DNA of 64,000 bases from Pseudomonas entomophila (GCF_023277925.1 NZ_CP063832.1:3718501-3782500), one strand, 5' to 3'. Counted from the first letter of the stretch, positions 17,400 to 29,861 are shown. The notes: generated by a model from the sequence alone, not told the origin. Numbers and translations are program-made.

Positions 17400-18227
17400 A
17401 TGCAAGCCGTTCAGCAAGAGATTGCCCGGGCGCTCAAGGTGCAGCCGCCGTTCGAAGACGCCGCCGCGCTCGAGCGAGAAGTCGCCCGGCGCGTGGCCTT
17501 CATCAAGGACTGCCTGGCCAACGCCCGGCTCAAGACCCTGGTGCTGGGCATCAGCGGCGGTGTCGATTCGCTGACTGCCGCCCTGCTCGCCCAGCGCGCC
17601 ATCAACGAGCTGCGCAGCGAAACCGGCGATAAGGCCTACACCTTCATCGCCGTGCGCCTGCCGTACCATGTACAGCACGACGAGCACGACGCCCAGGCGT
17701 GTCTTGAGGTGATCAAGGCAGATGAGGTACACACCATCGATATCGCGCCAGCCGTGAAGGCATTGGCGGCAGAAGTGCAGGAACTGAAAAACGGCTCGCC
17801 AACCCTGGTGGACTTCGTCGTCGGCAACATCAAGGCGCGTACGCGCATGGTCGCCCAGTACACCGTCGCCGGCGCCCGCGCGGGCCTGGTGATCGGCACC
17901 GACCACGCCGCAGAGGCGGTGATGGGCTTCTTCACCAAATTCGGTGACGGGGCTTGCGACCTGGCGCCGCTGAGCGGGTTGGTGAAGAATCAGGTGCGGG
18001 CGATCGCGCGCAGCTTTGGCGCGCCGGAGGCGCTGGTTGAGAAAGTGCCGACCGCGGACCTCGAAGACCTCGAGCCGGGCAAGCCGGACGAAGCGTCCCA
18101 CGGCGTGACCTACCAGCAGATCGACGCCTTCCTGCATGGCCAGTCGGTGAGCCAGGAGGCGTTCGACATCATCGTCGCCACCTACCGCAAGACCCAGCAC
18201 AAGCGCGAGCTGCCGTTCGCGCCTTGA
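17400..18227 (+). CDS. nadE: NAD synthetase, ammonia-dependent
   Basis: At 275 residues the protein matches the short ammonia-dependent NAD synthetase, lacking the glutaminase domain of longer forms. The ATP pyrophosphatase P-loop is S-G-G-V-D-S (near 50-55), with A-R-x-R-M-x-x-Q-Y-T-V-A-G near 140 and T-D-H-A-A-E near 165. It amidates deamido-NAD to NAD. AAGGAG precedes the ATG, and the gene is coupled with pncB. Confidence 0.96.
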   Translation: MQAVQQEIARALKVQPPFEDAAALEREVARRVAFIKDCLANARLKTLVLGISGGVDSLTAALLAQRAINELRSETGDKAYTFIAVRLPYHVQHDEHDAQACLEVIKADEVHTIDIAPAVKALAAEVQELKNGSPTLVDFVVGNIKARTRMVAQYTVAGARAGLVIGTDHAAEAVMGFFTKFGDGACDLAPLSGLVKNQVRAIARSFGAPEALVEKVPTADLEDLEPGKPDEASHGVTYQQIDAFLHGQSVSQEAFDIIVATYRKTQHKRELPFAP

Positions 18228-18245
18228 TTAGGCGTAGAAACAACT

Positions 18246-18316
18246 GTGGGAGCGGGCTTGCCCCGCGATGACCTGGTGGACTCACCATCGCCATCGCGGG
18301 GCAAGCCCGCTCCCAC
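18246..18316. repeat. Long REP-like inverted repeat (terminator-like)
   Basis: Two 25-bp arms (GTGGGAGCGGGCTTGCCCCG... and its reverse complement) flank a 20-bp centre, between convergent nadE and azurin genes. The variant core GGGAGCGGGC differs from the GTAGGAGCC type elsewhere in the window, so it belongs to a second REP subfamily. Confidence 0.85.
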
Positions 18317-18339
18317 GAGTGTACTGCCTCAGGCGTCGC

Positions 18340-18786
18340 TTACTTGACGACGACCGTACCCTTCATCATCGAGATGTGGCCAGGGAACGAGCAGAAGAAG
18401 CTATATTCGGTGCCAGCAGCCAACTTGGACACATCAAAGGTCACCGAGTCTTTCTCTCCCGCGCCAATGATCTTGGTATGAGCAATGACACGCTCATCAC
18501 CTTCTTTCAGATAGGACTTGTCGATACCGGCGCTCAGGCCGTCGGTAGCAATCGGCTGCATGTCAGTTGTCTTGCTGATGACAATGTTGTGGCCCATGAC
18601 GTTCTTCGGCAAGTTACCCGAATGTTCCAGGTTCACGGTAAATTTCTTGCAGCTCTTGTCGATGACGATTTCCTTGGTGTTGAACGACATCTGGTCGGTC
18701 GAGTCGACAGTCACCGAACACTCGGCTGCGAAGACAGAGGCGCTGGCGAGGGTCAGCAGGGATACCGCTACAGCTTTCGCAAACAT
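18340..18786 (-). CDS. azu: Azurin (blue copper protein)
   Basis: A signal peptide (20 residues, ending S-V-F-A) precedes a 128-residue mature azurin, the exact family size. Copper ligands are the His of M-G-H-N, then Cys, His and Met of [14 protein letters not shown]. The N-terminal Cys and the Cys of D-K-S-C-K form the conserved disulfide. It carries electrons in the periplasm, often in denitrification or oxidative-stress contexts. Two adjacent ATGs exist; the second (18786) gives better spacing to AAGGAG than 18789. A possible ANR/FNR box lies 62 bp upstream. Confidence 0.95.
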   Translation of the reverse strand: MFAKAVAVSLLTLASASVFAAECSVTVDSTDQMSFNTKEIVIDKSCKKFTVNLEHSGNLPKNVMGHNIVISKTTDMQPIATDGLSAGIDKSYLKEGDERVIAHTKIIGAGEKDSVTFDVSKLAAGTEYSFFCSFPGHISMMKGTVVVK

Positions 18787-18848
18787 CATGAATCTCCTTG
18801 GCAGGGGTTTATCAATTGCGAGTCTGCCTGAAACCGGAACGCCCGTCC

Positions 18849-18862
18849 CTGATATGGGTCAA
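18849..18862 (-). promoter_or_regulatory. Possible ANR/FNR box upstream of azurin
   Basis: On the minus strand the sequence reads TTGACCCATATCAG, matching eight of ten informative positions of TTGAT-N4-ATCAA. It is placed about 62 bp before the azurin start. Azurin genes in Pseudomonas are known to respond to the oxygen sensor ANR, so the position makes sense. Confidence 0.5.
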
Positions 18863-18979
18863 GGGGTGTCAAGTGGCCAGGCAGTAGATTTGTTCAATGG
18901 ATTGTATACAACCAATCAACGTGCACATCATGCCCTCTTCCTGGACGATGGGACAACCTCTCATTCAGGAGTAATTACC

Positions 18980-19072
18980 ATGACGTTGAACAGCCTGATG
19001 CGCAGCCTGCTGGCTGCCTATGCCAGCGGTGCCAGTGGCGCGGCCGTCTGCGAGTTCGCCCGCCCCGAGTAA
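18980..19072 (+). CDS. Possible 30-residue small protein
   Basis: A 31-codon frame (M-T-L-N-S-L-M-R-S-L-L-A-A-Y-A-S-G..., ending R-P-E) has AGGAG nine bases before its ATG. It could encode a short amphipathic N-terminal helix with a Gly/Ala/Ser middle. It is divergent from azurin and 63 bp upstream of the LOG gene. I know no family; the codon choice (CTG, GCC, AGC) is normal for the host. It may instead be a leader for the LOG gene. Confidence 0.4.
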   Translation: MTLNSLMRSLLAAYASGASGAAVCEFARPE

Positions 19073-19135
19073 TCACCCCTTGGAAGCGACAGGCATGCGC
19101 CTTACCCTGTGCGCGCATGTAAAGGGAGATAAGCA

Positions 19136-19723
19136 ATGCCTGTACGTTCCGTTTGTGTCTTCTGTGGCGCCAGCATCGGCGCCAACCCCGCCTACCGCGA
19201 AGCTGCCGTCGCCCTGGGCCAGGCCATCGCCCGCCGTGGCCTGACGCTGGTGTACGGCGGTGGCGCGGTAGGGCTGATGGGCACCGTCGCCGATGCCGCC
19301 CTGGCGGCCGGTGGCGAGGTCATCGGCATCATTCCCGAAAGCCTGATGAACGCCGAGATCGGCCACAAGGGCCTGACCCGCCTGGAAGTGGTGGACGGCA
19401 TGCACGCACGCAAGGCGCGCATGGCCGAACTCAGCGATGCCTTCATCGCCCTGCCGGGCGGCCTGGGGACGCTGGAGGAACTGTTCGAGGTGTGGACCTG
19501 GGGGCAACTGGGCTATCACGCCAAGCCGCTGGGGCTGCTGGATGTGAACGGGTTCTACGAGAAGCTGGGCGGGTTCCTGGATCACATCGTCGAGGAAGGC
19601 TTCGTACGGCCGCAGCATCGGGCGATGCTGTTGCTCGGCCAGCAGCCGGAGGCGCTGCTGGAGGGGATGGATCGGTTCGAGTCGCCGGTGTTGCCGAAGT
19701 GGGTCGACAAGCAGCCGGATTAA
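19136..19723 (+). CDS. LOG-family nucleotide 5'-monophosphate phosphoribohydrolase
   Basis: The 195-residue Rossmann-like protein contains [11 protein letters not shown] (near 38-48) and the catalytic-site motif P-G-G-L-G-T-L-E-E (near 107-115) of the LOG (Lonely Guy)/TIGR00730 family. Such enzymes cleave the ribose-phosphate bond of nucleoside monophosphates, including cytokinin ribotides. AGGGAG precedes the ATG. It converges on ygiQ across a REP pair. Confidence 0.9.
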   Translation: MPVRSVCVFCGASIGANPAYREAAVALGQAIARRGLTLVYGGGAVGLMGTVADAALAAGGEVIGIIPESLMNAEIGHKGLTRLEVVDGMHARKARMAELSDAFIALPGGLGTLEELFEVWTWGQLGYHAKPLGLLDVNGFYEKLGGFLDHIVEEGFVRPQHRAMLLLGQQPEALLEGMDRFESPVLPKWVDKQPD

Positions 19724-19747
19724 TCGCAAAGGGGCTGCTTTGCAGCT

Positions 19748-19820
19748 CATCGCCGGCAAGGCCGGCTCCTACAGGCTACGGGTCACGCTGCACAGGTAGG
19801 AGCCGGCCTTGCCGGCGATG
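19748..19820. repeat. REP palindrome pair
   Basis: CATCGCCGGCAAGGCCGGCTC... and its inverted partner flank about 22 bp, between convergent LOG and ygiQ genes. Confidence 0.9.
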
Positions 19821-19844
19821 GGCCGCAACGCGGCCCCTGTTCAA

Positions 19845-22142
<2,298 letters not shown>

Positions 22143-22243
22143 GTCAGTGACCGGTTCTGGTGTGCAGGAAAATCGCGGGCGCGGAATATAGCACAAATTT
22201 TGACCAAATCCGACGGTGGTGGTCGGATTCATGGGCTGGTGGC

Positions 22244-23641
22244 TTATTCGTCGTCGTCGAAGTTGTACATGCCCGGCGCGAGATTCTCGAAGCGGGTGTA
22301 CTTGCCGATGAACGCCAGGCGCACGAAGCCAATGGGGCCGTTACGCTGCTTACCAATGATGATCTCGGCCACGCCCTTGTGCTCGGTCTCGGGGTGATAC
22401 ACCTCGTCGCGATACACGAACATGATTACGTCGGCATCCTGCTCGATCGCACCCGATTCACGAAGGTCGGAGTTGACCGGGCGCTTGTTCGGGCGCTGCT
22501 CCAGGGAACGGTTGAGCTGCGACAGGGCGATTACCGGGCAGTTGAACTCCTTGGCCAGCGCCTTGAGCGAGCGGGAGATCTCGGAAATCTCGTTGGTCCG
22601 GTTGTCACCGGCCGAGCCCGGAATCTGCATGAGCTGCAGGTAGTCGACCATGATCATGGCGATTTCGCCGTGCTCTCGTGCCAGGCGGCGAGTCCGCGCC
22701 CGCATTTCCGAAGGGCTGATGCCAGCGGTATCGTCGATGAACAGCTTGCGGTCATTGAGCAGGTTGACCGCCGAAGTGAGCCGCGGCCAGTCGTCGTCGT
22801 CCAGCTGACCGGAACGCACCTTGGTCTGGTCGATGCGCCCCAGCGACGAAAGCATACGCATGATCAGCGATTCACCGGGCATCTCGAGAGAGAACACCAG
22901 CACCACTTTGTCGCTGCGTAACACGGCGTTTTCCACCAGGTTCATGGCGAAGGTGGTCTTGCCCATCGAGGGGCGGCCCGCAACGATGATCAGGTCGGCC
23001 GCCTGCAGGCCGCTGGTCTTTTCGTCCAGGTCGGTGAAGCCAGTGGAAACACCGGTGATGTCGCTGTCGGAGTTGAATAGCGTGTCGATGCGGTCGATGG
23101 CCATGGTCAACAGCTCATTGACCCCCACCGGGCCGCCGGTCTTCGGCCGCGCCTCGGCGATCTGGAAGATCTGCCGCTCGGCGTCGTCGAGGATTTCCTC
23201 GGCGTTGCGCCCCTGCGGGTTGAAGGCGTTGTCGGCGATATCAGTACTGATACTGATCAGTTGGCGCAATGTGGCACGCTCGCGAATGATCGCAGCGTAG
23301 GCCTTGATGTTGGCCACCGACGGGGTGTTCTTGGCCAGTTCGGCGAGGTACGCCAGGCCGCCCACTTGCGTCGACACGCCTTCTTTGTCCAGCTGTTCGT
23401 GCAGTGTCACCACGTCGAATGGCTGGTTCGCATCCACCAGTTTGTGGATGGCGCGGAAGATCAGGCGGTGGTCATGCCGGTAGAAATCGCCGTCCGACAC
23501 TTGGTCCAGCACCCGCTCCCAGGCGTTGTTGTCCAGCATCAGGCCACCGAGCACGGCCTGTTCGGCCTCGATGGAATGCGGCGGCACCTTCAGCGCAGCG
23601 GTTTGCAGGTCGAGCTGTTCGGGATGGGTGATCTCGTTCAT
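22244..23641 (-). CDS. dnaB: Replicative DNA helicase
   Basis: The 465-residue hexameric helicase has an N-terminal DnaG/DnaC-interacting domain (about 20-125, starting [14 protein letters not shown]) and a C-terminal RecA-like core. The core carries Walker [10 protein letters not shown], Walker B-like M-I-M-V-D-Y-L-Q-L and the L-S-Q-L-N-R motif. It unwinds DNA at the replication fork. The start at 23641 (M-N-E-I-T-H) gives family length. It is separated from rplI by a terminator. Confidence 0.97.
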   Translation of the reverse strand: MNEITHPEQLDLQTAALKVPPHSIEAEQAVLGGLMLDNNAWERVLDQVSDGDFYRHDHRLIFRAIHKLVDANQPFDVVTLHEQLDKEGVSTQVGGLAYLAELAKNTPSVANIKAYAAIIRERATLRQLISISTDIADNAFNPQGRNAEEILDDAERQIFQIAEARPKTGGPVGVNELLTMAIDRIDTLFNSDSDITGVSTGFTDLDEKTSGLQAADLIIVAGRPSMGKTTFAMNLVENAVLRSDKVVLVFSLEMPGESLIMRMLSSLGRIDQTKVRSGQLDDDDWPRLTSAVNLLNDRKLFIDDTAGISPSEMRARTRRLAREHGEIAMIMVDYLQLMQIPGSAGDNRTNEISEISRSLKALAKEFNCPVIALSQLNRSLEQRPNKRPVNSDLRESGAIEQDADVIMFVYRDEVYHPETEHKGVAEIIIGKQRNGPIGFVRLAFIGKYTRFENLAPGMYNFDDDE

Positions 23642-23661
23642 GGCCACGAAAGAATTCTGGA

Positions 23662-23709
23662 AGATGAAAAAGACAAAGGGCACGGCCTGTTCAGAACAGG
23701 ACCGTGCCC
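23662..23709 (-). terminator. Rho-independent terminator after rplI
   Basis: A long stem (GGGCACGG-CCTGTTC with its complement, one bulged base) is followed on the minus strand by TTTGTCTTTTT. It ends the rpsF-rpsR-DUF2232-rplI transcript upstream of dnaB. Confidence 0.9.
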
Positions 23710-23754
23710 GATGTTAACCGCCCGGCCCGCGAGGGGCCAGCCGATCAGCGCAGC

Positions 23755-24201
23755 TTAGGCAGCTACGACAACCACGCGTACGGTGGCTTCAACGTCGCTG
23801 TGCAGGTGCACGGCTACGTCGTATTCGCCAACCTGACGGATGGTGCCGTTCGGCAGACGAACTTCAGCCTTGGCCACTTCAACGCCGGAGGCGGTCAGGG
23901 CGTCAGCGATGTCGTGGGTGCCGATCGAACCGAACAGCTTGCCTTCGTCGCCAGCGGTGGCAGTGATGGTCACTTCCAGCTCGGCCAGTTGGGCAGCGCG
24001 GCTTTCAGCCGAAGCTTTCTTGTCTGCTGCGGCTTTTTCCAGCTCGGCACGGCGCTCTTCGAACGCAGCCAGGTTGGCGGCGTTGGCAACGGTGGCCTTG
24101 CCGAACGGCAGCAGGAAGTTACGGCCGTAACCGGCCTTAACGTTTACTTTGTCGCCCAGGTTACCCAGGTTGGCGACTTTTTCCAGCAGGATCAGTTCCA
24201 T
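23755..24201 (-). CDS. rplI: 50S ribosomal protein L9
   Basis: The 148-residue protein shows the L9 N-terminal domain ([32 protein letters not shown]), a long connecting helix rich in Ala/Glu/Lys and the C-terminal domain with L-F-G-S-I-G. It binds 23S rRNA. It is last gene of the S6-S18-L9 operon. Confidence 0.98.
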
Positions 24202-24221
24202 TTGGTAAAACCTCTTAACTT

Positions 24222-25088
24222 TTAACCTTCACCGTTCGCGGAGTCGTCACCCTGTGAAGGGGACTTGCGACCGCGAAAATCAAACAGGCTGTCGACAATG
24301 GCCAAAACCACGAGCAACGGATAAATCAGCTGCATGAGCAGCGGCAGCGTCACGTACAGCCCCACCAGCCAGAAACCGGCCAGTCGCCCTTGTGCCACCA
24401 GCCCATGAACCAGGGCGAGGGCAGCGAGCAGCAGTACCAGGCTTGATGCCGATGCCAGCACGATGAACTGTGACCCGAGGAACGGGCCCAGCACCATCAG
24501 CGACACCAGCGCCAGCATCGATACTGGCGGTAGCCTCACGTCGCGGAATTCGCGACCGAAACCACCGGGGTTGTACAACTCAGCTTGCCAGTAGCGCGCC
24601 AGCATCAAAGCCACCACGCTGAACAGCTGCAACATCACCGCACTGGAAGCGACCAGCAAAGGGCCGATCAGCTCACCAGGCAACACTGGCTTGCCTTCGA
24701 ACTGCGGCAGGGCTTTTTCAAGCGCCTTGGCCAGCACTTCGAATGTTTCGCGCAGCGCCACGTCCAGGATCAGGCCGTAGACCAGGCCTAATACGATGCT
24801 GGACAGCAGCACCCGGTTCCAGGAATGCCCGGCACGCAACAAAGCGGCCAGCCCCAGCGTCCCCAGCAGCACCAGCAAGGTGCTCGGTTCGCCGAAGAAC
24901 CACATGGCCACCGCTGGCAAAAGGCCCCAGGCGATGACCGATGACGCATCCTTGAACCCACGCCGCAGGAACACCAGGCTCCCGGCGGCGGCACTCAACC
25001 AGAACAGCAGCGGCAGTACCGCGCTGATGACCACCACGAGGGTGGCCTGCACACGACCGCGCATGATGAAACCCGCTAACGCTCGCAT
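24222..25088 (-). CDS. DUF2232-type integral membrane protein in the S6-S18-L9 operon
   Basis: A 288-residue protein with about eight hydrophobic helices and a polar, acidic C-terminus ([13 protein letters not shown]). It fits the DUF2232 (YybS-like) family found between rpsR and rplI in pseudomonads. No function is established. AAGGG precedes the ATG, and 20 bp separate its stop from rplI, so it is co-transcribed with ribosomal genes. Confidence 0.85.
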
Positions 25089-25123
25089 GCTTATCCCTTG
25101 CTACTTAAGTCGACGACCCGGTC

Positions 25124-25354
25124 TCAGCGGCCGTGGCTGTCGGTGTAGGGCAGCAGGGCCAGGAAGCGGGCGCGCTTGATAGCGGTGGCCAGCTGACGCT
25201 GATAACGAGCTTTGGTACCGGTGATGCGGCTTGGAACGATCTTGCCGGTTTCGGATACGTAAGCTTTCAGGGTGTTGAGATCTTTGAAGTCGATCTCTTT
25301 CACGTCTTCAGCAGTGAAGCGGCAGAATTTACGACGACGGAAGAAACGTGCCAT
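25124..25354 (-). CDS. rpsR: 30S ribosomal protein S18
   Basis: A 76-residue basic protein starting [14 protein letters not shown] with the family motif [25 protein letters not shown]. It binds S6 in the 30S platform. It lies 28 bp downstream of rpsF in the operon. Confidence 0.98.
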   Translation of the reverse strand: MARFFRRRKFCRFTAEDVKEIDFKDLNTLKAYVSETGKIVPSRITGTKARYQRQLATAIKRARFLALLPYTDSHGR

Positions 25355-25382
25355 GTGATTGGCTCCTCAAAAGGTCCGTGGA

Positions 25383-25808
25383 TTACTCGTCAGCGTTATC
25401 GCTGTTGTCGCTGTCATTGCTGTCGTCGCCTTCGGCGCCATCAGCATGCTCAGGACGTTCGCGACGCTCACGGCGCTCGCTGCGGTTCTCTTCGGCCTTG
25501 AGCATCTCGGACGGGCCGGTAACGGCTTCGTCGCGACGGATGACCAGGTTACGGATCACGGCATCGTTGTAGCGGAAGTTGTCTTCCAGCTCGGCCAGGG
25601 CCTTGCCGGTGCACTCAACGTTCAGCATCACGTAGTGAGCCTTGTGAACATTGTTGATTGCGTAGGCCAGTTGACGACGGCCCCAGTCTTCCAGGCGGTG
25701 GATCTTGCCACCGTCTTCTTCGATCAGCTTGGTGTAACGCTCAACCATGCCGCCGACTTGCTCGCTCTGGTCCGGGTGAACCAGGAAGATGATTTCGTAA
25801 TGACGCAT
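25383..25808 (-). CDS. rpsF: 30S ribosomal protein S6 with acidic tail
   Basis: At 141 residues, the first ~100 are canonical S6 ([14 protein letters not shown], ending near R-R-D-E-A-V-T). A charged linker of Arg/Glu follows, then a low-complexity tail rich in Asp, Asn and Ser ending D-N-A-D-E. RimK adds glutamates to the S6 C-terminus in Pseudomonas, and this acidic end is the likely target. It is first gene of the operon. Confidence 0.97.
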   Translation of the reverse strand: MRHYEIIFLVHPDQSEQVGGMVERYTKLIEEDGGKIHRLEDWGRRQLAYAINNVHKAHYVMLNVECTGKALAELEDNFRYNDAVIRNLVIRRDEAVTGPSEMLKAEENRSERRERRERPEHADGAEGDDSNDSDNSDNADE

Positions 25809-26000
25809 GAATGCTCCTTACGGGTTAGTAGTCTGCCAGCAACCTGGTCAGACAAGGAGTGAATGACACTGTATGACTTGCCCAAGCGAGAAGGCGCATG
25901 CGCACCTGCCAGCTCGGCAAGGGGCGCAATTGTAGAGAAGGCCGGAGGGACAAGCAAGGAGATTGGCGAATATTTGAACAACCCGGCATCGGGTATTCAT

Positions 26001-26095
26001 GTAGGAGCCAGCCTTGCTGGCGAAACAGGCGCCGCAATACATGGCACCGCCTGTACCGGCGTTCGCCCGCAAGGCTGGCTCCTACAGAAACAACG
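26001..26095. repeat. REP palindrome pair (variant GCCAGCCTTGCTGGC)
   Basis: GTAGGAGCCAGCCTTGCTGG and an inverted partner ending GGCTGGCTCCTAC flank about 50 bp downstream of rlmB. The core is a GCCAGC variant with compensating changes on both arms. Confidence 0.85.
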
Positions 26096-26102
26096 CCAGC
26101 TT

Positions 26103-26846
26103 TCAGATTTTCTGGCGCTGGCGCACGGCCTCGAACAGACACACCCCAGTTGCCACTGAGACGTTGAGGCTGCTGACGCTGCCCGCCATCGGCAACTTGA
26201 CCAGGAAGTCGCAGTGCTCGCGGGTCAGGCGGCGCATGCCCTTGCCTTCGGCACCCATGATCATCACCAACGGGCCGGTCAGGTCCTGCTGGTAGATCTC
26301 CTGCTCGGCCTCGCCGGCAGTGCCGACCACCCAAAGGCCACGCTGCTGGAGTTTTTCCAGGGTGCGGGACAGGTTGGTCACGGCCACCAGGGGAATCACT
26401 TCCGCAGCGCCGCAGGCCACCTTGCGCACCACGGCGGTCAGGCTCGCGGACTTGTCCTTGGGGATCACCACGGCGGTGGCCCCGGCAGCATCGGCAGTGC
26501 GCAGGCAAGCACCGAGGTTGTGCGGGTCGGTCACGCCATCGAGCACCAGGATCAGCGGTGGCGTTTCAGTGCGTTCGAGCAACTCCTCGAGCATCAATTC
26601 GCCCCACACCTGGCTTGGGCTCACCTCGGCGACCACGCCTTGATGAACACCCTCGACCCAGGCATCGAGTTCACGACGCTCGGCCTGGCCGACCTGGACG
26701 CGGTTTTCCGCGGCCAGGGCCAGCAAAGCCTGAATGCGAGGCTCGCTGCGCCCTTCGGACAGCCAGATCTGCTTCACGCGCTTGGGGTGGTGCTGCAGCA
26801 GTGCCTGCACGGCATGCACACCGTAGATCTTTTCCAGCTGACTCAT
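26103..26846 (-). CDS. rlmB: 23S rRNA (guanosine-2'-O)-methyltransferase RlmB
   Basis: A 247-residue SPOUT-class methyltransferase. It has an N-terminal substrate-binding domain (I-Y-G-V-H-A-V) and the three SpoU motifs: D-P-H-N-L-G-A-C-L-R-T-A-D-A-A-G-A, M-G-A-E-G-K-G-M, and S-L-N-V-S-V-A-T-G-V. It methylates G2251 of 23S rRNA. Its ATG overlaps the rnr stop by four bases. Confidence 0.95.
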   Translation of the reverse strand: MSQLEKIYGVHAVQALLQHHPKRVKQIWLSEGRSEPRIQALLALAAENRVQVGQAERRELDAWVEGVHQGVVAEVSPSQVWGELMLEELLERTETPPLILVLDGVTDPHNLGACLRTADAAGATAVVIPKDKSASLTAVVRKVACGAAEVIPLVAVTNLSRTLEKLQQRGLWVVGTAGEAEQEIYQQDLTGPLVMIMGAEGKGMRRLTREHCDFLVKLPMAGSVSSLNVSVATGVCLFEAVRQRQKI

Positions 26847-29416
26847 GGCTTGCTCTTGCCCTTACGTGGCGCGCCGGACTTCGACGGCCCCTTGCGATGC
26901 TTGGCCTTACCCGAAGCCTTGGCACCCTTTTCCGCCTTGCCGCCTGCGTGGGCACTGTGCTTGGCATCGCTCATCAGGGCCTTTTTCATCTCGCGGCTCT
27001 TGCGCACCTCGGCGTTGCGCTGAACGGCGTCTTTCGGGAAGTACGCCTCGGCGGTTTCGCCCTTGCGGCTGCGCGGCTTGGGCGAAATCTTCGCTTCACC
27101 TGCGGGCGCGGCTTGTGCTGCTGGCTCGGCCGACGCCGCGCGCGGCTTGCGGCCGACCGGGGCGTTGACGGCGGCTTCGGACATTTCGAAGTCGATCTTG
27201 CGCTGCTCGAGGTCAACGCGCATGACCTTGACTTCGACCGTGTCACCCAGGCGGAAGCTGCGCCCGCTGCGCTCGCCAGACAGGCGGTGGTGCACAGGGT
27301 CGAAGTGGTAGTAGTCGCCCGGCAGGGCACTGACGTGCACCAGGCCTTCGACGTAGATGTCGGTCAGTTCGATGAACAGGCCGAAACCGGTCACCGCGGT
27401 GATCACGCCCGGGAAGGTCTCGCCCACGCGATCACGCATGTACTCGCACTTGAGCCAGTTGACCACGTCGCGGGTGGCCTCGTCGGCGCGGCGCTCGGTC
27501 ATCGAGCACTGCTCGCCCATCTGCTCGAGAGTGTTCTCGTCGTACGGATAGATGCGCGCCTTGGGGATGCTCATGGCGCCGGCACGCTTGACGTGCGGGG
27601 TGTCGACCTTCGAGCGGATCACGCTGCGGATGGCGCGGTGCACCAGCAGGTCCGGGTAGCGACGGATCGGCGAAGTGAAGTGGGTGTAGGCTTCGTAATT
27701 CAGGCCGAAGTGGCCATTGTTCTCGACGCTGTACACCGCCTGGCTCAGCGAGCGCAGCATGACGGTCTGGATCAGGTGGAAGTCCGGACGCCCGGCGATG
27801 CTCGCCAGCAGTTGCTGGTAGTCCTTGGGCGATGGATCCTTGCCCTTGTGCAGGGTCAGCCCCAACTCGCCGAGGAAAGCGCGCAGCTTTTCCAGGCGCT
27901 CAGGCGGCGGGCCGTCGTGCACGCGGTACAGCGAAGGTACGTTGTGCTTCTGCAGGAACTCGGCGGTGGCGACGTTGGCCGCCAGCATGCATTCCTCGAT
28001 CAGTTTGTGGGCGTCGTTGCGCACGGTTGGGCGAATTTCGTCGATCTTGCGGTCTTCGCCGAAGATGATACGGGTTTCCTGGGTCTCGAAATCGATCGCG
28101 CCACGGGTGTGACGAGCATCGACCAGCACCTTGTACAGGTTGTACAGGTTCTTCAGGTCCGGCAGGACCTCCTTGTACTCCTCGCGCAGCGCCTTGCCTT
28201 CACGGGTGCGGGCGTGCTCGAGCATGCTGCTGACCTTGTTGTAGGTCAGGCGGGCATGGGAGTGGATCACCCCTTCGTAGAACTGGTAGTCGACCATCTG
28301 GCCGGCCTTGTTCATGGTCATTTCACAGACCATGGCCAGGCGATCGACGTGCGGGTTCAGCGAGCACAGGCCGTTGGACAGCTCCTCGGGCAGCATGGGC
28401 ACCACGCGCTCGGGGAAGTACACCGAGTTGCCGCGCTGCTGGGCCTCGACGTCCAGGGCCGAGCCCAGGCGCACGTAGCTGGACACGTCGGCGATCGCCA
28501 CGTACAGGCGCCAGCCGCCGGAGAACAGGCGCAGCTTGCCCAGCGGCTCGCAATAGACGGCATCGTCAAAGTCGCGGGCGTCCTCGCCGTCGATGGTGAC
28601 GAACGGCAGGTGGCGCAGGTCGATGCGCTTCTCTTTATCCTTTTCCTCGACTTCGGAGCGGAACTTGCGCGCTTCCTTGATCACGTCCTGCGGCCAGACA
28701 TGCGGGATGTCATAGCTACGCAGGGCGATGTCGATTTCCATGCCCGGCGCCATGTAGTTGCCGATGACCTCGACCACGTCGCCCTGGGGCTGGAAGCGTG
28801 GGGTCGGCCAGTGGGTGATCTTGATCGAGACGAACTGGCCGATCTTGGCGCCGCCATTGCGTCCGGCGGTCACCAACACTTCCTGCTGGATCTTCGGGTT
28901 GTCCGGGGTCACATAGCCGATGCCGCCCTCTTCGAAGTAGCGGCCGACCACGCTTTCGTGGGCACGGGAGATGACTTCGACCAGCACGCCTTCGCGGCGG
29001 CCACGGCGATCGACGCCGGAAACCCGGGCCAGGCCACGGTCGCCGTCGAACACCAGGCGCATCTGCGCCGGGCTGAGGAACAGGTCTTCGCTGCCGTCGT
29101 CGGGAATCAGGAAGCCGAAGCCGTCACGGTGGCCGGAAACGCGCCCGCAGATCAGGTCGAGCTTGTCTACCGGGGCATAAGTGCCGCGCCGGGTATAGAT
29201 AAGCTGGCCATCGCGCTCCATGGCACGCAGACGGCGGCGCAGGGCTTCGATCTGGTCTTCTTCGTAAAGACCGAACTCTTCAGCCAGCTGTTCGCGTGCG
29301 GCCGGTTCGCCACGGTCGGCGAGGCGCTGCAGGATCAGCTCACGGCTGGGGATGGGGTTGTCGTATTTTTCCGCTTCGCGAGCGGCCTCGGGATCGAGGG
29401 ATTGCCAATCGGCCAT
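26843..29416 (-). CDS. rnr: Ribonuclease R
   Basis: This 857-residue exoribonuclease has an N-terminal winged-helix region, cold-shock domains, a central RNB catalytic domain with the Asp-rich motif I-D-G-E-D-A-R-D-F-D-D-A-V (near 260), an S1 domain near 645-725, and a Lys/Arg/Ala-rich tail from about 730. It degrades structured RNA and takes part in trans-translation and rRNA quality control. It is paired with rlmB as in many gammaproteobacteria. Confidence 0.96.
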   Translation of the reverse strand: MADWQSLDPEAAREAEKYDNPIPSRELILQRLADRGEPAAREQLAEEFGLYEEDQIEALRRRLRAMERDGQLIYTRRGTYAPVDKLDLICGRVSGHRDGFGFLIPDDGSEDLFLSPAQMRLVFDGDRGLARVSGVDRRGRREGVLVEVISRAHESVVGRYFEEGGIGYVTPDNPKIQQEVLVTAGRNGGAKIGQFVSIKITHWPTPRFQPQGDVVEVIGNYMAPGMEIDIALRSYDIPHVWPQDVIKEARKFRSEVEEKDKEKRIDLRHLPFVTIDGEDARDFDDAVYCEPLGKLRLFSGGWRLYVAIADVSSYVRLGSALDVEAQQRGNSVYFPERVVPMLPEELSNGLCSLNPHVDRLAMVCEMTMNKAGQMVDYQFYEGVIHSHARLTYNKVSSMLEHARTREGKALREEYKEVLPDLKNLYNLYKVLVDARHTRGAIDFETQETRIIFGEDRKIDEIRPTVRNDAHKLIEECMLAANVATAEFLQKHNVPSLYRVHDGPPPERLEKLRAFLGELGLTLHKGKDPSPKDYQQLLASIAGRPDFHLIQTVMLRSLSQAVYSVENNGHFGLNYEAYTHFTSPIRRYPDLLVHRAIRSVIRSKVDTPHVKRAGAMSIPKARIYPYDENTLEQMGEQCSMTERRADEATRDVVNWLKCEYMRDRVGETFPGVITAVTGFGLFIELTDIYVEGLVHVSALPGDYYHFDPVHHRLSGERSGRSFRLGDTVEVKVMRVDLEQRKIDFEMSEAAVNAPVGRKPRAASAEPAAQAAPAGEAKISPKPRSRKGETAEAYFPKDAVQRNAEVRKSREMKKALMSDAKHSAHAGGKAEKGAKASGKAKHRKGPSKSGAPRKGKSKP

Positions 29417-29578
29417 CAGAAGGGGTTCACCTTGGGGTATATAGATATGAATTCTGGCATAGGCGTATTGAAACCGGAAATGTCAGCCTTGGACAGCCCC
29501 GGCAGCACGTCCTTCGCGCGGCAATAGGCCCACGGAATCAACAAGTTGAATTTTTTGAATTTTTTTTCGTTCGGGGGC

Positions 29579-29607
29579 TTTACAGCCATCAGGAGCGTCC
29601 GTATAGT
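29579..29607 (+). promoter_or_regulatory. Sigma-70 promoter for the tRNA-Leu pair
   Basis: TTTACA (29579-29584) and TATAGT (29602-29607) are separated by exactly 17 bp. An AT-rich UP-like tract lies upstream, and a GC-rich discriminator (GCGC) follows the -10, typical of stringently controlled stable-RNA promoters. Confidence 0.8.
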
Positions 29608-29687
29608 GCGCACCACAACGACGGACAACCCCGAAGTTGTAGTAGAGATGAACGGCGCTGTAAAGCATCTTGTAATCTCGAATGTGT

Positions 29688-29774
29688 GCCCAGGTGGCGG
29701 AATTGGTAGACGCGCTGGTTTCAGGTATCAGTGACTTAACGGTCGTGGAAGTTCGAGTCTTCTCCTGGGCACCA
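29688..29774 (+). tRNA. tRNA-Leu (CAG)
   Basis: An 87-nt class II tRNA with encoded CCA. The acceptor arms GCCCAGG / CCTGGGC pair perfectly. The anticodon loop TTCAGGT on stem CTGGT/ATCAG gives anticodon CAG, reading CUG, the dominant leucine codon in this genome. There is a long variable arm and GTTCGAGTC T-loop region. Confidence 0.97.
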
Positions 29775-29861
29775 AGATTTTCAAGTAATAGATGACCAAG
29801 GATCTGTTACTACTGTGTGAACGCGAACGTTGATCGCTTTCAGCAGATGATTCAAAGCTTT

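Noticed and set aside
26558..29527. 989-codon open frame opposite rnr
   Set aside because: Antisense shadow of rnr. No recognisable motifs, no ribosome site and low-complexity content.
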